Of a stretch of 64,000 bases of DNA, positions 11,063 through 22,439 are shown piece after piece (position 1 is the stretch's first letter; every line of letters begins with the position of its first letter). The DNA comes from Terramyces sp. JEL0728. Taxonomy: Eukaryota > Chytridiomycota > Chytridiomycetes > Rhizophydiales > Terramycetaceae. The stretch is from NCBI GenBank assembly GCA_027603945.1, contig JADIIU010000035.1:1-64000 (forward strand), given 5' to 3'. The notes beneath the pieces are model-generated. The model saw only the letters and a list, made by a program, of their open reading frames with translations, ran no database searches and was not told the DNA's origin. The translations under genes were made by a program, and so were the position numbers.

Positions 11063-12641
11063 ATGAAAAAACTAATTGCATTCACCTTAGTCGCAAGGAT
11101 AAGCAATTGCAGATTGATAATAGCGCGCTCATTGGATATCGGAACTGGCGAGATAGACACTGGTAATGCGGACCAAACATATATTCAACTTCCTTCTCAA
11201 CCCACTTTTCCAGTACAGCCTACTCAACAGTTGATTGCAACTAGTAATTATCAGGTAGCAGTTGGGGATGTACCATCAACGGGGGAAACTACGAATCCTG
11301 CCACTACTATAATGGCAACGACAGATCCCCCGACAACTGCTGTAGTGACCAGCAGTCTCCCTACAACAATTGCTGCGACATCTAATGTGTGGACCACTAG
11401 TATTCCACCACCTACATCTGCTATAACAGCCATACAAACAACTGTTGGCTCCATATCTACCTTGGTTACAACAAATCAAATTACTTTGACATCTACAATA
11501 TTGCCAACTGCAACTCTTACAAATACAAGTATCCCTCTACCTGATACTGGAGACTCAAGCTTGGATACAATCAAGCTGGGTTTAATAATCGGTGCTTGTG
11601 CAATATTCCTGGCTGGTTTGGGGATTTTTGCATTTAGGACAATTAATCTAAGAGTAATTGTTATTAATTCAGGCATCTGACAAATTCAAGTCTAGATTGA
11701 ACGATTCAATGCAATCGTTTGAAGACGATTCGTCCCCATTTCCCGCAAGGAAGCCATTGCCTAACGATCAGTATCCGTCAAATGTTAGAGAGCATGAATC
11801 CTTCTTTTCTCCTGACGGCACTCCTAGACCATCTGTGGATTACGGCAGGAATTCGCCATATGCATACACTTCTGCAATTCCACAAACAATCTTTGATTAT
11901 TCCAAATACCCGCACAAAAATGTATACGCCAATGATTCGCAGATGCCATCCTATGACTATTCTTCTTTGAAAGCAGCTAACACTTCCGGACCGAATGATT
12001 ATAATTCACAGCCTGGATATCCAAAATATGGGGGCATCGGGACAAGTGTTTCTTCAGCACCAAACCCTGCCGCCGTCTATTCTAATTATAACTCTAGTCC
12101 GTCTTCTTGTCCGCCAGAGATGAATTACTCTAACGGCCCAACATCACAGAGCTCATTTCCTAGCCCCCAGAATTATTCAAACAATAATCCGACAGCTTCT
12201 GCACCCAATACTGGTATTTCTCCTAACGATCAATATTTCCCCGCTGCTAGTGGAGTCACTCCAAGGTCTTCTTTCACCTATTCTGGAGTGCCAGTTCCTA
12301 TAAATAATCCCGCCTACAATTGGAAAGCTAGTGATCCTACACAGAAATACTACCAGCGAGTTGGAAACAATCCTCTCTATGTAATTCCTCAAAGAAATAC
12401 TGCGCCAACCGATACTGAGGATAACATTACTGCTGAAATACCATTACTAGACGAATCCGACAAGCCTGAAATACCAATACTTGACGAATCTCACATGCCT
12501 AAAAGACTTTTAATGTCTCAAGTAGACACAGCAGAAGACTCTGCCCCAGCAATTCCACTGCTTGATGATCGTAATAGCAGACAAGAAACCTTGGATATGC
12601 CACCAATTATCGATTCTAAAAACAATAATAGTTCTTTATAA
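11063..12641 (+). CDS. Mucin-like single-pass protein, paralogue 2 of tandem set
   Basis: Two exons with a 19-nt phase-0 intron encode 519 residues. The N-terminus MKKLIAFTLVARISNC looks like a signal peptide. A Thr/Pro-rich ectodomain leads to a span at ~172-195 (core LGLIIGACAIFLAGLGIFA), nearly identical to that of the upstream gene, then the intron, then ASDKFKSRL, SPFPARK and a long Asn/Ser/Tyr/Pro-rich tail. The C-terminus carries repeated IPLLDES/IPILDES/IPLLDDR units and DMPPI. These linear motifs are conserved with the upstream paralogue whereas the ectodomains have diverged, which suggests a constrained cytoplasmic interaction. Confidence 0.75.
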
Positions 12642-12700
12642 TAAATTTGTTGTAGAATCTGCTTATAAACAAAAGAAACGCGCATAGGTTGTTTCAAAAC

Positions 12701-13457
12701 ATGTCAACAAAAGCCCCAATTCCAACTTCTGTTCAAGTTGAAGCCCACACGACAGTACCGGCCGTTTCGTCGATTACAATCCGCTCCACAGATAATTTTG
12801 TTCCAACTGCCAATGCCAATCCTACAGCTTGGAGTCCAACAACAAACAATATCTTGACTACAAATGTATTACCAATACCTTTGCTTAAAAGTACCGATTC
12901 AGCATTGCAGCATACATCCGAGTATGCTCAGTTATACCCATCTACGACAGTCGATACAAATACCACGATGGCAGATCAAAACGGATCAAATTTCTCTTCT
13001 GATTTGAAACTAGGATTGATTCTTGGTATATCAGCAATAGCAATTGGAGTCCTCGGGATTTTTATTTTCAGAAAGATATACTTGACCTCTTCAGATAAAT
13101 TTCAACACAGATTAACAGAGTCGTTCGGGACATTACACAAAGAAAGCTTCCACCCATTTGCGAAACGGACAGCAGTTTACAGTGATTCTGGTTCATTGAA
13201 TTCTACACCTAATGTGTCTGTGGTTGAGAACAATCGACCCAGCGCAGACGAGATTTACGACCCAGATACGCGCCGGTACCATGAACCAGAACCAACAATC
13301 CAAGGACACTTGTATTACCATGTAGACGTAGTCCACCCTGTACATTACGGGGTGAGCACCACATTAGATACACATGGTAAATAGTACTAATTTAGGGAAC
13401 TATGTAGCTGAAGATGAAAGCATTCTGGAATCCGCTAAATCCTCAATTTCTTTATAA
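12701..13457 (+). CDS. Single-pass surface protein, shorter paralogue 3 of tandem set
   Basis: The frame from ATG 12701 runs through a Thr/Ser-rich ectodomain, a span at ~103-125 (core LGLILGISAIAIGVLGIFI) and the module TSSDKFQHRLTES, clearly homologous to ASDKFxSRL in the two upstream genes, but here without the intron that both carry at this point. A 19-nt intron near the 3' end (acceptor TTTAG) bypasses a stop and extends the product to 13457, 245 residues. The long Asn/Pro-rich tail and DMPPI end are missing. No clear signal peptide is visible; a short first exon could be missed. Confidence 0.65.
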
Positions 13458-13508
13458 GACCATAATGTATCGATAATAAATTTTTAAAGAAAGAAGTTTA
13501 GTGCAAAA

Positions 13509-14913
<1,405 letters not shown>

Positions 14914-15130
14914 TTGAGATTGAAAATTTTCAACAAGGGTTTTTTGTTGGAAATTCTGGTGGTAATTGTCCCTCCACATAGCCAGCTACATTCTAGCTGT
15001 TGCGCACTACCTAATAGTCGTATTTATTATTCCCTTTTCGGTCAGTAACCTTGCAAGGTAGAGGAATCATACACGCATAGCAGGAATATCAAAAATGAAA
15101 ATAAATATTAATAGGTATACATATTATTGT

Positions 15131-15379
15131 TTATTCGGTCCAGTTCGTTATCAGAATTGCCAGTGAAGTAACAATTATTTTGGATTTAGTGCAATACGCA
15201 ATACTATCAGCAAGCGTGCTGATCCCCACGGTGATATGATCGTCTATCAGGCTGGTGTTGTTGTTCTTTATGTAGTGAACTTGGTCTATAACTATTGGTT
15301 TGGTGAAATCAAAAGAATAGTAGAGAACCGCTACAGATACGATGGTGAAAAGTAGTGATTCAAAGTACGCTTTGGACAT
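15131..15379 (-). CDS. Small predicted membrane protein
   Basis: An 82-residue frame from an ATG at 15379. The first ~20 residues include a hydrophobic helix (SLLFTIVSVAVLYYSF) and a second hydrophobic segment lies near the C-terminus (KIIVTSLAILITNW), with an acidic/Asn loop between. A TATAAAAG box is present on the same strand at 15404-15411, about 30 bp before the ATG, the spacing seen at other genes in the window. No family recognised. It could be secreted, with a signal peptide, or be a two-span membrane protein. Confidence 0.5.
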   Translation of the reverse strand: MSKAYFESLLFTIVSVAVLYYSFDFTKPIVIDQVHYIKNNNTSLIDDHITVGISTLADSIAYCTKSKIIVTSLAILITNWTE

Positions 15380-15626
15380 GCATATCAGTGGTGCATGTGT
15401 GGCCTTTTATACATTTGTTTAGCACACGTTTTATTGATTGGTTTAAGCTTTTTCAATGAGAGCCAATCATTGAAAACGCAGTAGGCTCGAGCATTGACAA
15501 AATTCGAAATGAAACGAAAGAGAAAACGTGTAGGGAACACTCGTTTCACATCTCAATTAATCTGAATTGCAAGGCAGTTGCCTAGATCTGCATGATACAC
15601 CAATTCGCAGTGGGACAATATCTTTA

Positions 15627-17377
15627 TTAGCACTTTAATTGCCAGTTGCCTCCATTCTTTGCTACAGCCAGCTCTTGCATAATCTTGGAGTACATTGCAG
15701 GCTGTGGTTGCGTTCCATACTCTTCCTTCCATTTCTGATTCAATTCCTGTTTCTTTAATACATCTTTTTGTCTAAACATTGCTATAGCAGTGTACCTGAA
15801 TTGGTCTTGCAACTCATTTCCACTTCGCTTCAGCACCACAATGTCGTCTTTGATTGTAATACAAAGCGACTGGATTTGCTGTTTAATCAAGTCTTCTGTA
15901 ACACTAGCTAGTTTAGATTTAGGTACTAGGTTAATTGAAAGTTACGGTCAATTTGCTGGTTAAATAATTCAATAATTCTAGTAATACCAGTAGCTCCACC
16001 GGATAGTATTTGTTTAATCAAGGAATCGACTCTATCTTGTAAATTTGAGCCTTCAATCTTGAATTTTGCCGGCGAATTAATTACTTTGGTCTTGGCTGTT
16101 ACTTTCTGAGTAGGTTTAACTGCTGCACCAGTCATTTGGCCAAGGGAAATGTCTGCATCGGATTGAATATTAGTTGCGTTTCTTTCTGCTACTTCAGAAT
16201 AAACCACAGAAAAATCCTGCTCTTCCGGGACTTTTAATATCCATCTTCTATCTTCTCCAAGCACTGCAATTTCTCTAAACATATTCTGCGACATTGCATT
16301 CGGCAATTTGCACACTTGAGCAAATTCAGATCTCATTACAGATTCATTTTGCAAGAATTGACCCAATAGATAATTTCTAGCTGCAAGTGGTCTGTCCTTG
16401 TACAGAAATCTGCTTTTTATAATCCAAATCCCTGCTGTTACAATATAGTACCTCTAATCACCACTGCTACTTGCTCCAGCATTGAAATCAAATCTATGGG
16501 ATCGCAATCAAACAGTTCCTCTATACTGGAGAATCCAATTGCATGAGCATTGAGTAACAGTGCAAGTAATCGTTCGTGAAGAGTGAACCCGGCAGTTTGA
16601 TTAAATGCCATCGCCACTTTAAATGTAGGAACTTGAGTATCTTTTGATGTAATCTCTCCCAGATAATTTGAAATTTCTTCAACTTCATGCTCGCATTCTT
16701 GTTTCAGATAATCCATTTGTATCTTTGAGTCTTCCGAATCTTCATTAAAATAAAATACCAGGCTCATTAATACGCAGCTCAACCCATGGCTCTCTACTAG
16801 TCTGCTGCTGCAAATGCAACTGCTGGATATTTTCCAAGTTTCCCATTTTGATTGTCTTTGCTTCCTCCTCATAATTTGGATTGATATCCTTCATATCTTC
16901 AAAATTCGACTTTAATTTCAATTGTTTTTCGGCCTCCTGATGCTTGTCGATATGTGATAGTACCGGCCTTAGCTGATAAACAGATGTAATCTCTGTCAAG
17001 TGTAACGTGTCTCATTAGTCAGATTCTTACCGTCTACATTAATAAAAATAACCTTCAAATAGCCCAACCATGTATTTCCCAGTCTTTGGAACTTGAAATG
17101 AATCCAGCTGAATGGTTTTTAGGTCGGCTTGGTATTCCTGGTTCCTGAATTCATCGTAATGAGCAGGATTATCCAGTGGCAAATCAATCTGCAGCTTGTT
17201 TGCATTTGGTTTTATCCTGGCTTGCTTGGGGTGGTTGGTAAACGGCTTTGATCTCGTTGGAAATTGCAAGAAGAGCAAGTTTTGAGTATCAGTAAAATTA
17301 ATTTTATAACTTTCAACTATTGGATCGTCTTTGGTATCCATCTGTTCGTCTACCGGTTCTTTCTTTACTACAACCAT
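15627..17377 (-). CDS. RPC37: DNA-directed RNA polymerase III subunit RPC5 (POLR3E/RPC37 family)
   Basis: RPC5 with RPC4 forms the TFIIF-like subcomplex of RNA polymerase III, needed for initiation and termination on tRNA and 5S genes. Five introns (19, 20, 19, 20, 20 nt) give 550 residues. The N-terminal dimerisation region shows the family pattern NLLFLQFPTRSKPF, then KLQIDLPLD and KYMVGLFED; the next conserved strand (DTLHLTEI and YQLRP) is reached only after two introns flanking a 3-nt microexon (17031-17033). The C-terminal half is helical, as expected of the winged-helix region. The ATG at 17377 is only 32 bp from the divergent calcipressin start. Confidence 0.88.
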
Positions 17378-17409
17378 ATTTTTTTTTGCAAGTTTTTTCG
17401 CGATATTTG
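17378..17409. promoter_or_regulatory. 32-bp bidirectional spacer RPC37/RCN1
   Basis: Start codons of the divergent genes are separated by 32 bp consisting largely of T/A runs (TTTTTTTTGC, then TTTTTTCGCG). Any promoter elements must overlap the coding regions or be core-less. Confidence 0.6.
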
Positions 17410-18259
17410 ATGGACGAAAGAAAAGTAGAACCAGTAGCAACGAATACCTTGATTATTACAAATGTTTCTCCGCAGTGCTTTGAAAATCATGGAGCGCTGA
17501 TCAAGAACTTGCTGGAACCTTATGGACATTTATTGAAGCTAATTGTGTTGAAATCATTTGGAAGATTGCTAGCAGTTTTAGATGACACATTTGTAGCGAA
17601 ATCAATCAAGCATAAGCTCCACAAAGCCAGATTTGAAGGTAATTAAAGATTAAATTAGGTAATTTTGACTAAGCAGCAGGCATTCATCAATCTAACCAGT
17701 AGGTTCGGTTTGACTAATATAAGGAAAGGAAATCCGAGTTTATTTTGGAATGGTAAGCGCGATCTTATGTAGCACACCGACTTGAATTGGTTAAACCCCG
17801 AACCATCTATCAGAATGAGTTATTTGAATATCCCTGAACCAGAACGTAACTTTCTGCTATCTCCTCCTGGTAACTTTCAAGTAACTAAGGTTCACCGCCT
17901 GTCGGATGGCTGCAAACAGCTGAATCAGAACCAAAACCAGGTGGTTTTTGCGAGAGTATTGAAGAGCGAGCATTATCTTTTGTGTCATTGAATGACTTTA
18001 AATTGGATGGATATGAAGATGTAGATTTGAGCACGGAAGAAGAAAGAGACAGGAAAATATTGGGACAAGGTAATAAATATTAACTGGAGAAAAAACAGAG
18101 ACAGGCAGTAATAGCAAAATATACAAGTTTGAGGGTACAGGAGATGCCGAATTGCCAACATTGCAAATTGATATTGCGCCGGATATGTTTCCCGCCAAGA
18201 TCCGCATGCCTACTACTGTTAGACCGCCTTTAAAAGATGAATCATCTGATTGTGAATAA
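17410..18259 (+). CDS. RCN1: Calcipressin / regulator of calcineurin (RCAN family)
   Basis: Calcipressins bind and modulate the Ca2+/calmodulin phosphatase calcineurin. After splicing the product is 234 residues. An RRM-like N-terminal domain (TLIITNVSPQCF, then LLAVLDD) leads to LHKARFEG-KEIRVYFGMHTDL, then the family signature FLLSPPG-SPPVGW, which is interrupted by a 20-nt intron, and a C-terminal TTVRPP stretch resembling the calcineurin-docking PxIxIT-like tail. Three introns are 20 nt; the first (17639-17723) is 85 nt and reads as four successive mini-introns. Start ATG 17410 precedes the RRM directly. Intron removal restores 235 codons including stop. Confidence 0.9.
17639..17723 (+). 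other. RCN1: Composite intron made of four tandem mini-intron-like units
   Basis: Homology places the exon junction as FEG|KEIRVYFG, so the whole 85 nt must be removed. The interval divides into 17639-17658 (GT...TTAG, 20 nt), 17659-17679 (GT...GCAG, 21 nt), 17680-17702 (GC...TAG, with CTAAC) and 17703-17723 (GT...AAG, with CTAAT). Each unit has its own TAA-containing branch-like motif and AG end, the size of a standard intron here. Confidence 0.6.
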
Positions 18260-18490
18260 ACCCAGACTACAAATCAAATGTTCATTCGCCCCCAAATCAA
18301 CCTTGGCTAAAGATAGATATCGGGAAATCAATGTTAGTTTCACATTTAATAACTATGGCACAGAGATTTTTTGTGTTTAGAGGAAAGAAGCAAACCAAAA
18401 GCATTTCTTGGTTATCAGAATAGCGATCCAAGCAATCTTGCAAAATATATTTGAGAAACCTTTATTACCTAATCTACAACATATATCGCA

Positions 18491-19063
18491 TTATCTGTAC
18501 GTCTTTCTGTGTGCAAAACCTTGGAGTTCAAACGACCTTAAGAGTACAGATGGCTGATGGTCCAGCGTAAATTCTTTTAATTTGAGCACTTCAAACTCGG
18601 AAGTTTTCAATTCCTTTACCTGGGCAATCTCCTGCGTAAAATCTACCAGCTGGCACAGGAAACGATATCGTCCAGGCACTTTGATGTATAAATTTGAAAA
18701 GATAAAGAATATTTTTGGTTTCCCGTCTTCCGCATCGATAAATAGCTTTGCTTCCGAAGTAGTATTTCCGAATAGGTTCTCCCGTAGTCTCCTTAGAGCA
18801 GCTTTGCTTCCATAGAGGACATGTTCGAAGGAATCGTCTTCACCCAAGAGCACTATATTACATACTACATTAAAGGACTCCAGCTAATTGTTACTTTGCC
18901 TGTACCTCCTCTTTCGTCAAGTCTTTGGGAAATACCAACTGCAGAACCAGTATAGGATACCTTTATTAAATAATCCGTACAAGTTGCTTTTGAAATATGG
19001 TTTCGTTAGCCCTGCTTCTCTTCCTTTGGTGGGCTCTTGCCGTATTTCAAACTGATATTCCAT
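18491..19063 (-). CDS. Velvet-domain protein (fungal developmental regulator family)
   Basis: Velvet proteins (VeA, VelB, VosA, VelC) are fungus-specific NF-kB-like transcription regulators linking development and metabolism. Two introns (20 and 22 nt) give 176 residues, essentially a single velvet domain. Family landmarks: N-terminal YQFEIRQEPTKGREAG (the R-Q-x-P motif), then YPILVLQLVF, FNVVCNIVLL, the core KIFFIFSNLYIKVPGRYRF, and the final SFELQGFAHRKTYR matching the usual FA-x-Q-G-x-x-I-x-x-R-K end. No extra activation or PEST region, so it most resembles the compact VelB-like members. The assignment rests on these motifs, with moderate divergence. Confidence 0.82.
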
Positions 19064-19765
19064 GACCAACCAAACTAATTTTATAGAAGTTTTTCCATGA
19101 AAATTCCCCTCTAAATGGAAAAATTTGAGAGTTTCTTGTAAGCAGTCTATTATCAGCTGCTACCTCAAGATCTACTTTTATTAAAAGTTTGATTAAAGAA
19201 AAAGATGCTTCCAATTTGCTCAAAATAAGTCATTTTCCACTTTTTTATTCTCAATGGGACTCTAATACAGAAAAATTGTCAATATCCACTAATTTGAATC
19301 AAATTTGTATCAAATGAATATTGGACATTGCGTACAGCTCCTTGGTTTGAAAATTGCATCCGGAACGCCTAATCATGACTGTGGAGGAATAATTCCCTCC
19401 GATTTATCCTTCTGATAGAGCAGCGATGAGGTCTAGGTATAGGCAAAGTTCGTGTGCAAATTAAATCAGCCTAAATTCCAGATGGTCCTTTTTTGATCAA
19501 TTCCTGTCCCCAAAAAGTAGGGGAAAAAACAAAAATAAGAGGGATGTTTCCAGCAAATTATTTTACATTAAAAAGAATGATAAATTAAATTTCAAGTTGC
19601 AGTGTACCACAGTCGCCTTGTTATTGCGGATGTTTCATTACCAGGATTTCTTGCCTCTATTACAAGGGAAAGCCCACCTGTTAGGCTGGTAAATAAAGCA
19701 TTCTTTCACTGAAAGATAGCAGCTGTAAAAAACTACTTTGAGATCTTACGCGCGTCAAAAACACC
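19064..19765. other. Longest gene-free interval in the window (702 bp)
   Basis: This separates the divergent velvet and kinesin genes and is 3-20 times longer than other divergent spacers here. No ORF, tRNA or recognised snRNA is seen. It holds an imperfect hairpin (GGAGG...CCTCC near 19383-19400) and a T6 run near 19489 that could be a Pol III terminator. Probably mostly regulatory; a small non-coding RNA gene cannot be excluded. Confidence 0.4.
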
Positions 19766-22374
19766 ATGGTCTCTTCAACAATTCAAATCTATGGGAGAAT
19801 CAGACCAATCAAAAAGAATTCGAAATTCAAAGCATCTGCGGGTAGATATTGGGTCGAACAAAATGAAAATATGGAAAAGGTTGGTTTTCATGTCCCAAAA
19901 GATATCCAACAAGGATTAGTTAATCATCAAAAGGAAAATTACGAGTTCCAATTCAATAAAGTATTTGATACGGAAGCTGGACAAGAGGAAATATTTGATG
20001 CGGTAGCGAAACCAATCATTGACAGGTAATTGGTGTGTAAATTAGTACCCTGCAAGGATATAACGGGACATTATTCGCATACGGGCAAACAGGGTCTGGG
20101 AAAACATTCACTATTACAGGTGGAGCAGAACGATATGCAGATAGAGGTTTAATTCCCCGTACTTTACAATACATATTCAAGCATATTCAAAACGTAATGC
20201 AATGTTAAAATAGGATCCACAATCAACTTATAGTGTCCATGTTTCATATCTGGAAATATATAATGAAATTGGATACGATTTGTTGGATTCAAGCAGAGAT
20301 GCGAAAAAACTGGAGGATTTGCCCAAAGTCAGTCTGATGGAAGATGAATTCGAGATGATCCATTTGAAAAACTTGTCTGTAGTTCCAGCTGGTAATGAGG
20401 AAGACGCTCTGAACCTGCTGTTTGTCGGAGACACAAACAGAATGATTGCAGAAACCCCATCCAACCCTTCATCTTCCAGATCTCACTGTATATTCATTAT
20501 TACTCTAACATGTCGCAAAGCAGGGCAGGATGTTATTCGCCGATCCAAACTACATCTTGTTGATTTAGCAGGTTCTGAAAGAGTAGCAAGGACAGGCATT
20601 GATGGGAACCTTTTGAAAGAAGCAAAACATATCAATTTATCTTTACATTATCTTGAACAAGTAATTGTTGCATTGCATGAATCCAGTAAAGGGAAGCGCA
20701 CTCACATTCCATACAGAAACTCAATGATGACTTCGGTCTTGCGCGATTCGATAGGTGGTAACTGCAAAACCACAATGATTGCAACTGTTGCGGTTGAAGA
20801 TTTGCTGATTGAGGTAACTTTAGATAACCATAGGAATCAATCTCCACCTGCAGGTTTGCCCAAAGAGTTGCTTTGATCGCAAATAATGCGACTCTCAACG
20901 AAGAATTAGATCCGCAATTGACAATCAGTAGGTTAAAAGCAGAAATAGCGAGATTAAAAGCAGAGCTAGCGATTGCAAGAGGAGAAACAGCTGATAACAG
21001 CGAGGAACTGCCAGACTATGAAAAGGATCGGTAATTATGGATTGACGGTAGGATACGGACAGCTGTTGACGAATATCTCCAGGATATTTCAGAGACTGCA
21101 GAATTAGTTTTTTCAGATTATAAGAAAATCCAATATGCTTTCAAACTGGTAAAGACACGAATACTCAATGGTGGTGGAATTACAAATACTTCCAAATCCT
21201 CTCTCAGCTCAGATAGCATTGATTTTGATGAACAGGGGCTATCAGCAAACCAATTACAGCAATTCAACAAACTCAAACAGTTAGCTATGCATAGAGATAA
21301 TGAGATCAACATTCTGGTGGGGATGATTGCCCAATTAAAACAAGCCCCAGTCGAACAGGTGCCTTGTATTTCATATCAGAAAATAGAAAGAGTTCCATCC
21401 TTGCAAAGAGCCAGTATAACTACTACAGTTTCTGAAAACAACGATTTAAAGAAACCACTTCCACAATTGTCTACCGAAAAGGCAAAAGCATTTGAAATAT
21501 TCAAGCAATCCTACCCTTCGTCTGATTGGATTGAAAGACAGAAGCAAATACTGAAATCAAAATATATGCAAGCCAAGCAACTGGGAGCCAAAGCAGGCAC
21601 GTTAAGAAATGAGATGAGTAACGCACAGCTAATCTAGAAACCATTAAAGAAAGGTTGGCAGACTTGGACAACACTCCAGACTTGGAGGCACAACGGCTCA
21701 GACTATCAAATCTTATATTGGAATACAAATCGGCATACCAATCGCTGAAAGATCTCAAAGCTGAAATTGAACATCTACAACATCTCTTGGAACAAGGAAG
21801 AATCAGAATGACCAGGGATTTTGAAGCATGGTATGTGGAAGTATATCAAATGGATAATGAAACTATAGCAAAATACAGAGATGATCCTATAGTCAAGCAA
21901 GAGTTGAATGAAATGGGAGAAAGTGCCCAATCAGAGTTTGGGACGCACACTGCTCAATTTAAATCGGAGGCTTGGGTTAATCCAACCAACAATGCCCCTG
22001 TATACGAGCTTTCCAGGCCTGAACCTCGTCCAGATAGATTTAATCAGCATACAGGCAATCTAACCAAACCGAAATTTGAAAAATTGGCCTCTAACCTTTC
22101 GTCGCGAACATTAACCGATGAATATGCCGATACAAACGTCGTTGCCAGCTATCAACGACTCCAAAGTTCGAGGAGTTTGTCGAGATTGGGGTTGCATGAA
22201 CAACCCAGACCGCTTAGTAGTCAAAGTTCATTCACACCAGTTGACAGGAAAAGCAGACCGCCATCAAGATTAGACCCATTATCAAACGATGCTGTTAGCG
22301 AGGACATTCAAGCATTTTACAAGGTTCGTGATCAACTACTTGCCAAGAATAAGACAAACACTAATGTAACATAA
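19766..22374 (+). CDS. Kinesin-9 family motor (KIF9/KIF6-like, flagellar)
   Basis: Kinesin-9 motors are conserved in organisms with motile cilia or flagella, where they sit on the central-pair/axoneme. Five introns (20, 20, 20, 21, 20 nt) give 835 residues. The motor domain is N-terminal: P-loop GQTGSGKT (~103-110), switch I NPSSSRSH, switch II VDLAGSERVAR, and the kinesin-9 diagnostic run HINLSLHYLEQVIVALHE followed by HIPYRNSMMTSVLRDSIGGN. Coiled coil and tail follow, including a KIF6/9-like RDFEAWYVE patch. The motor start at 19766 is a good fit to family N-termini (IQIYGRIRPIK). Stop is only 8 bp before the next possible ATG. Confidence 0.92.
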
Positions 22375-22439
22375 TAAAATTAATGTTATTGAAATTGAAG
22401 CTCAGAGTGCGTACGAACATCTGTCCAGAAAAGTTTTCA

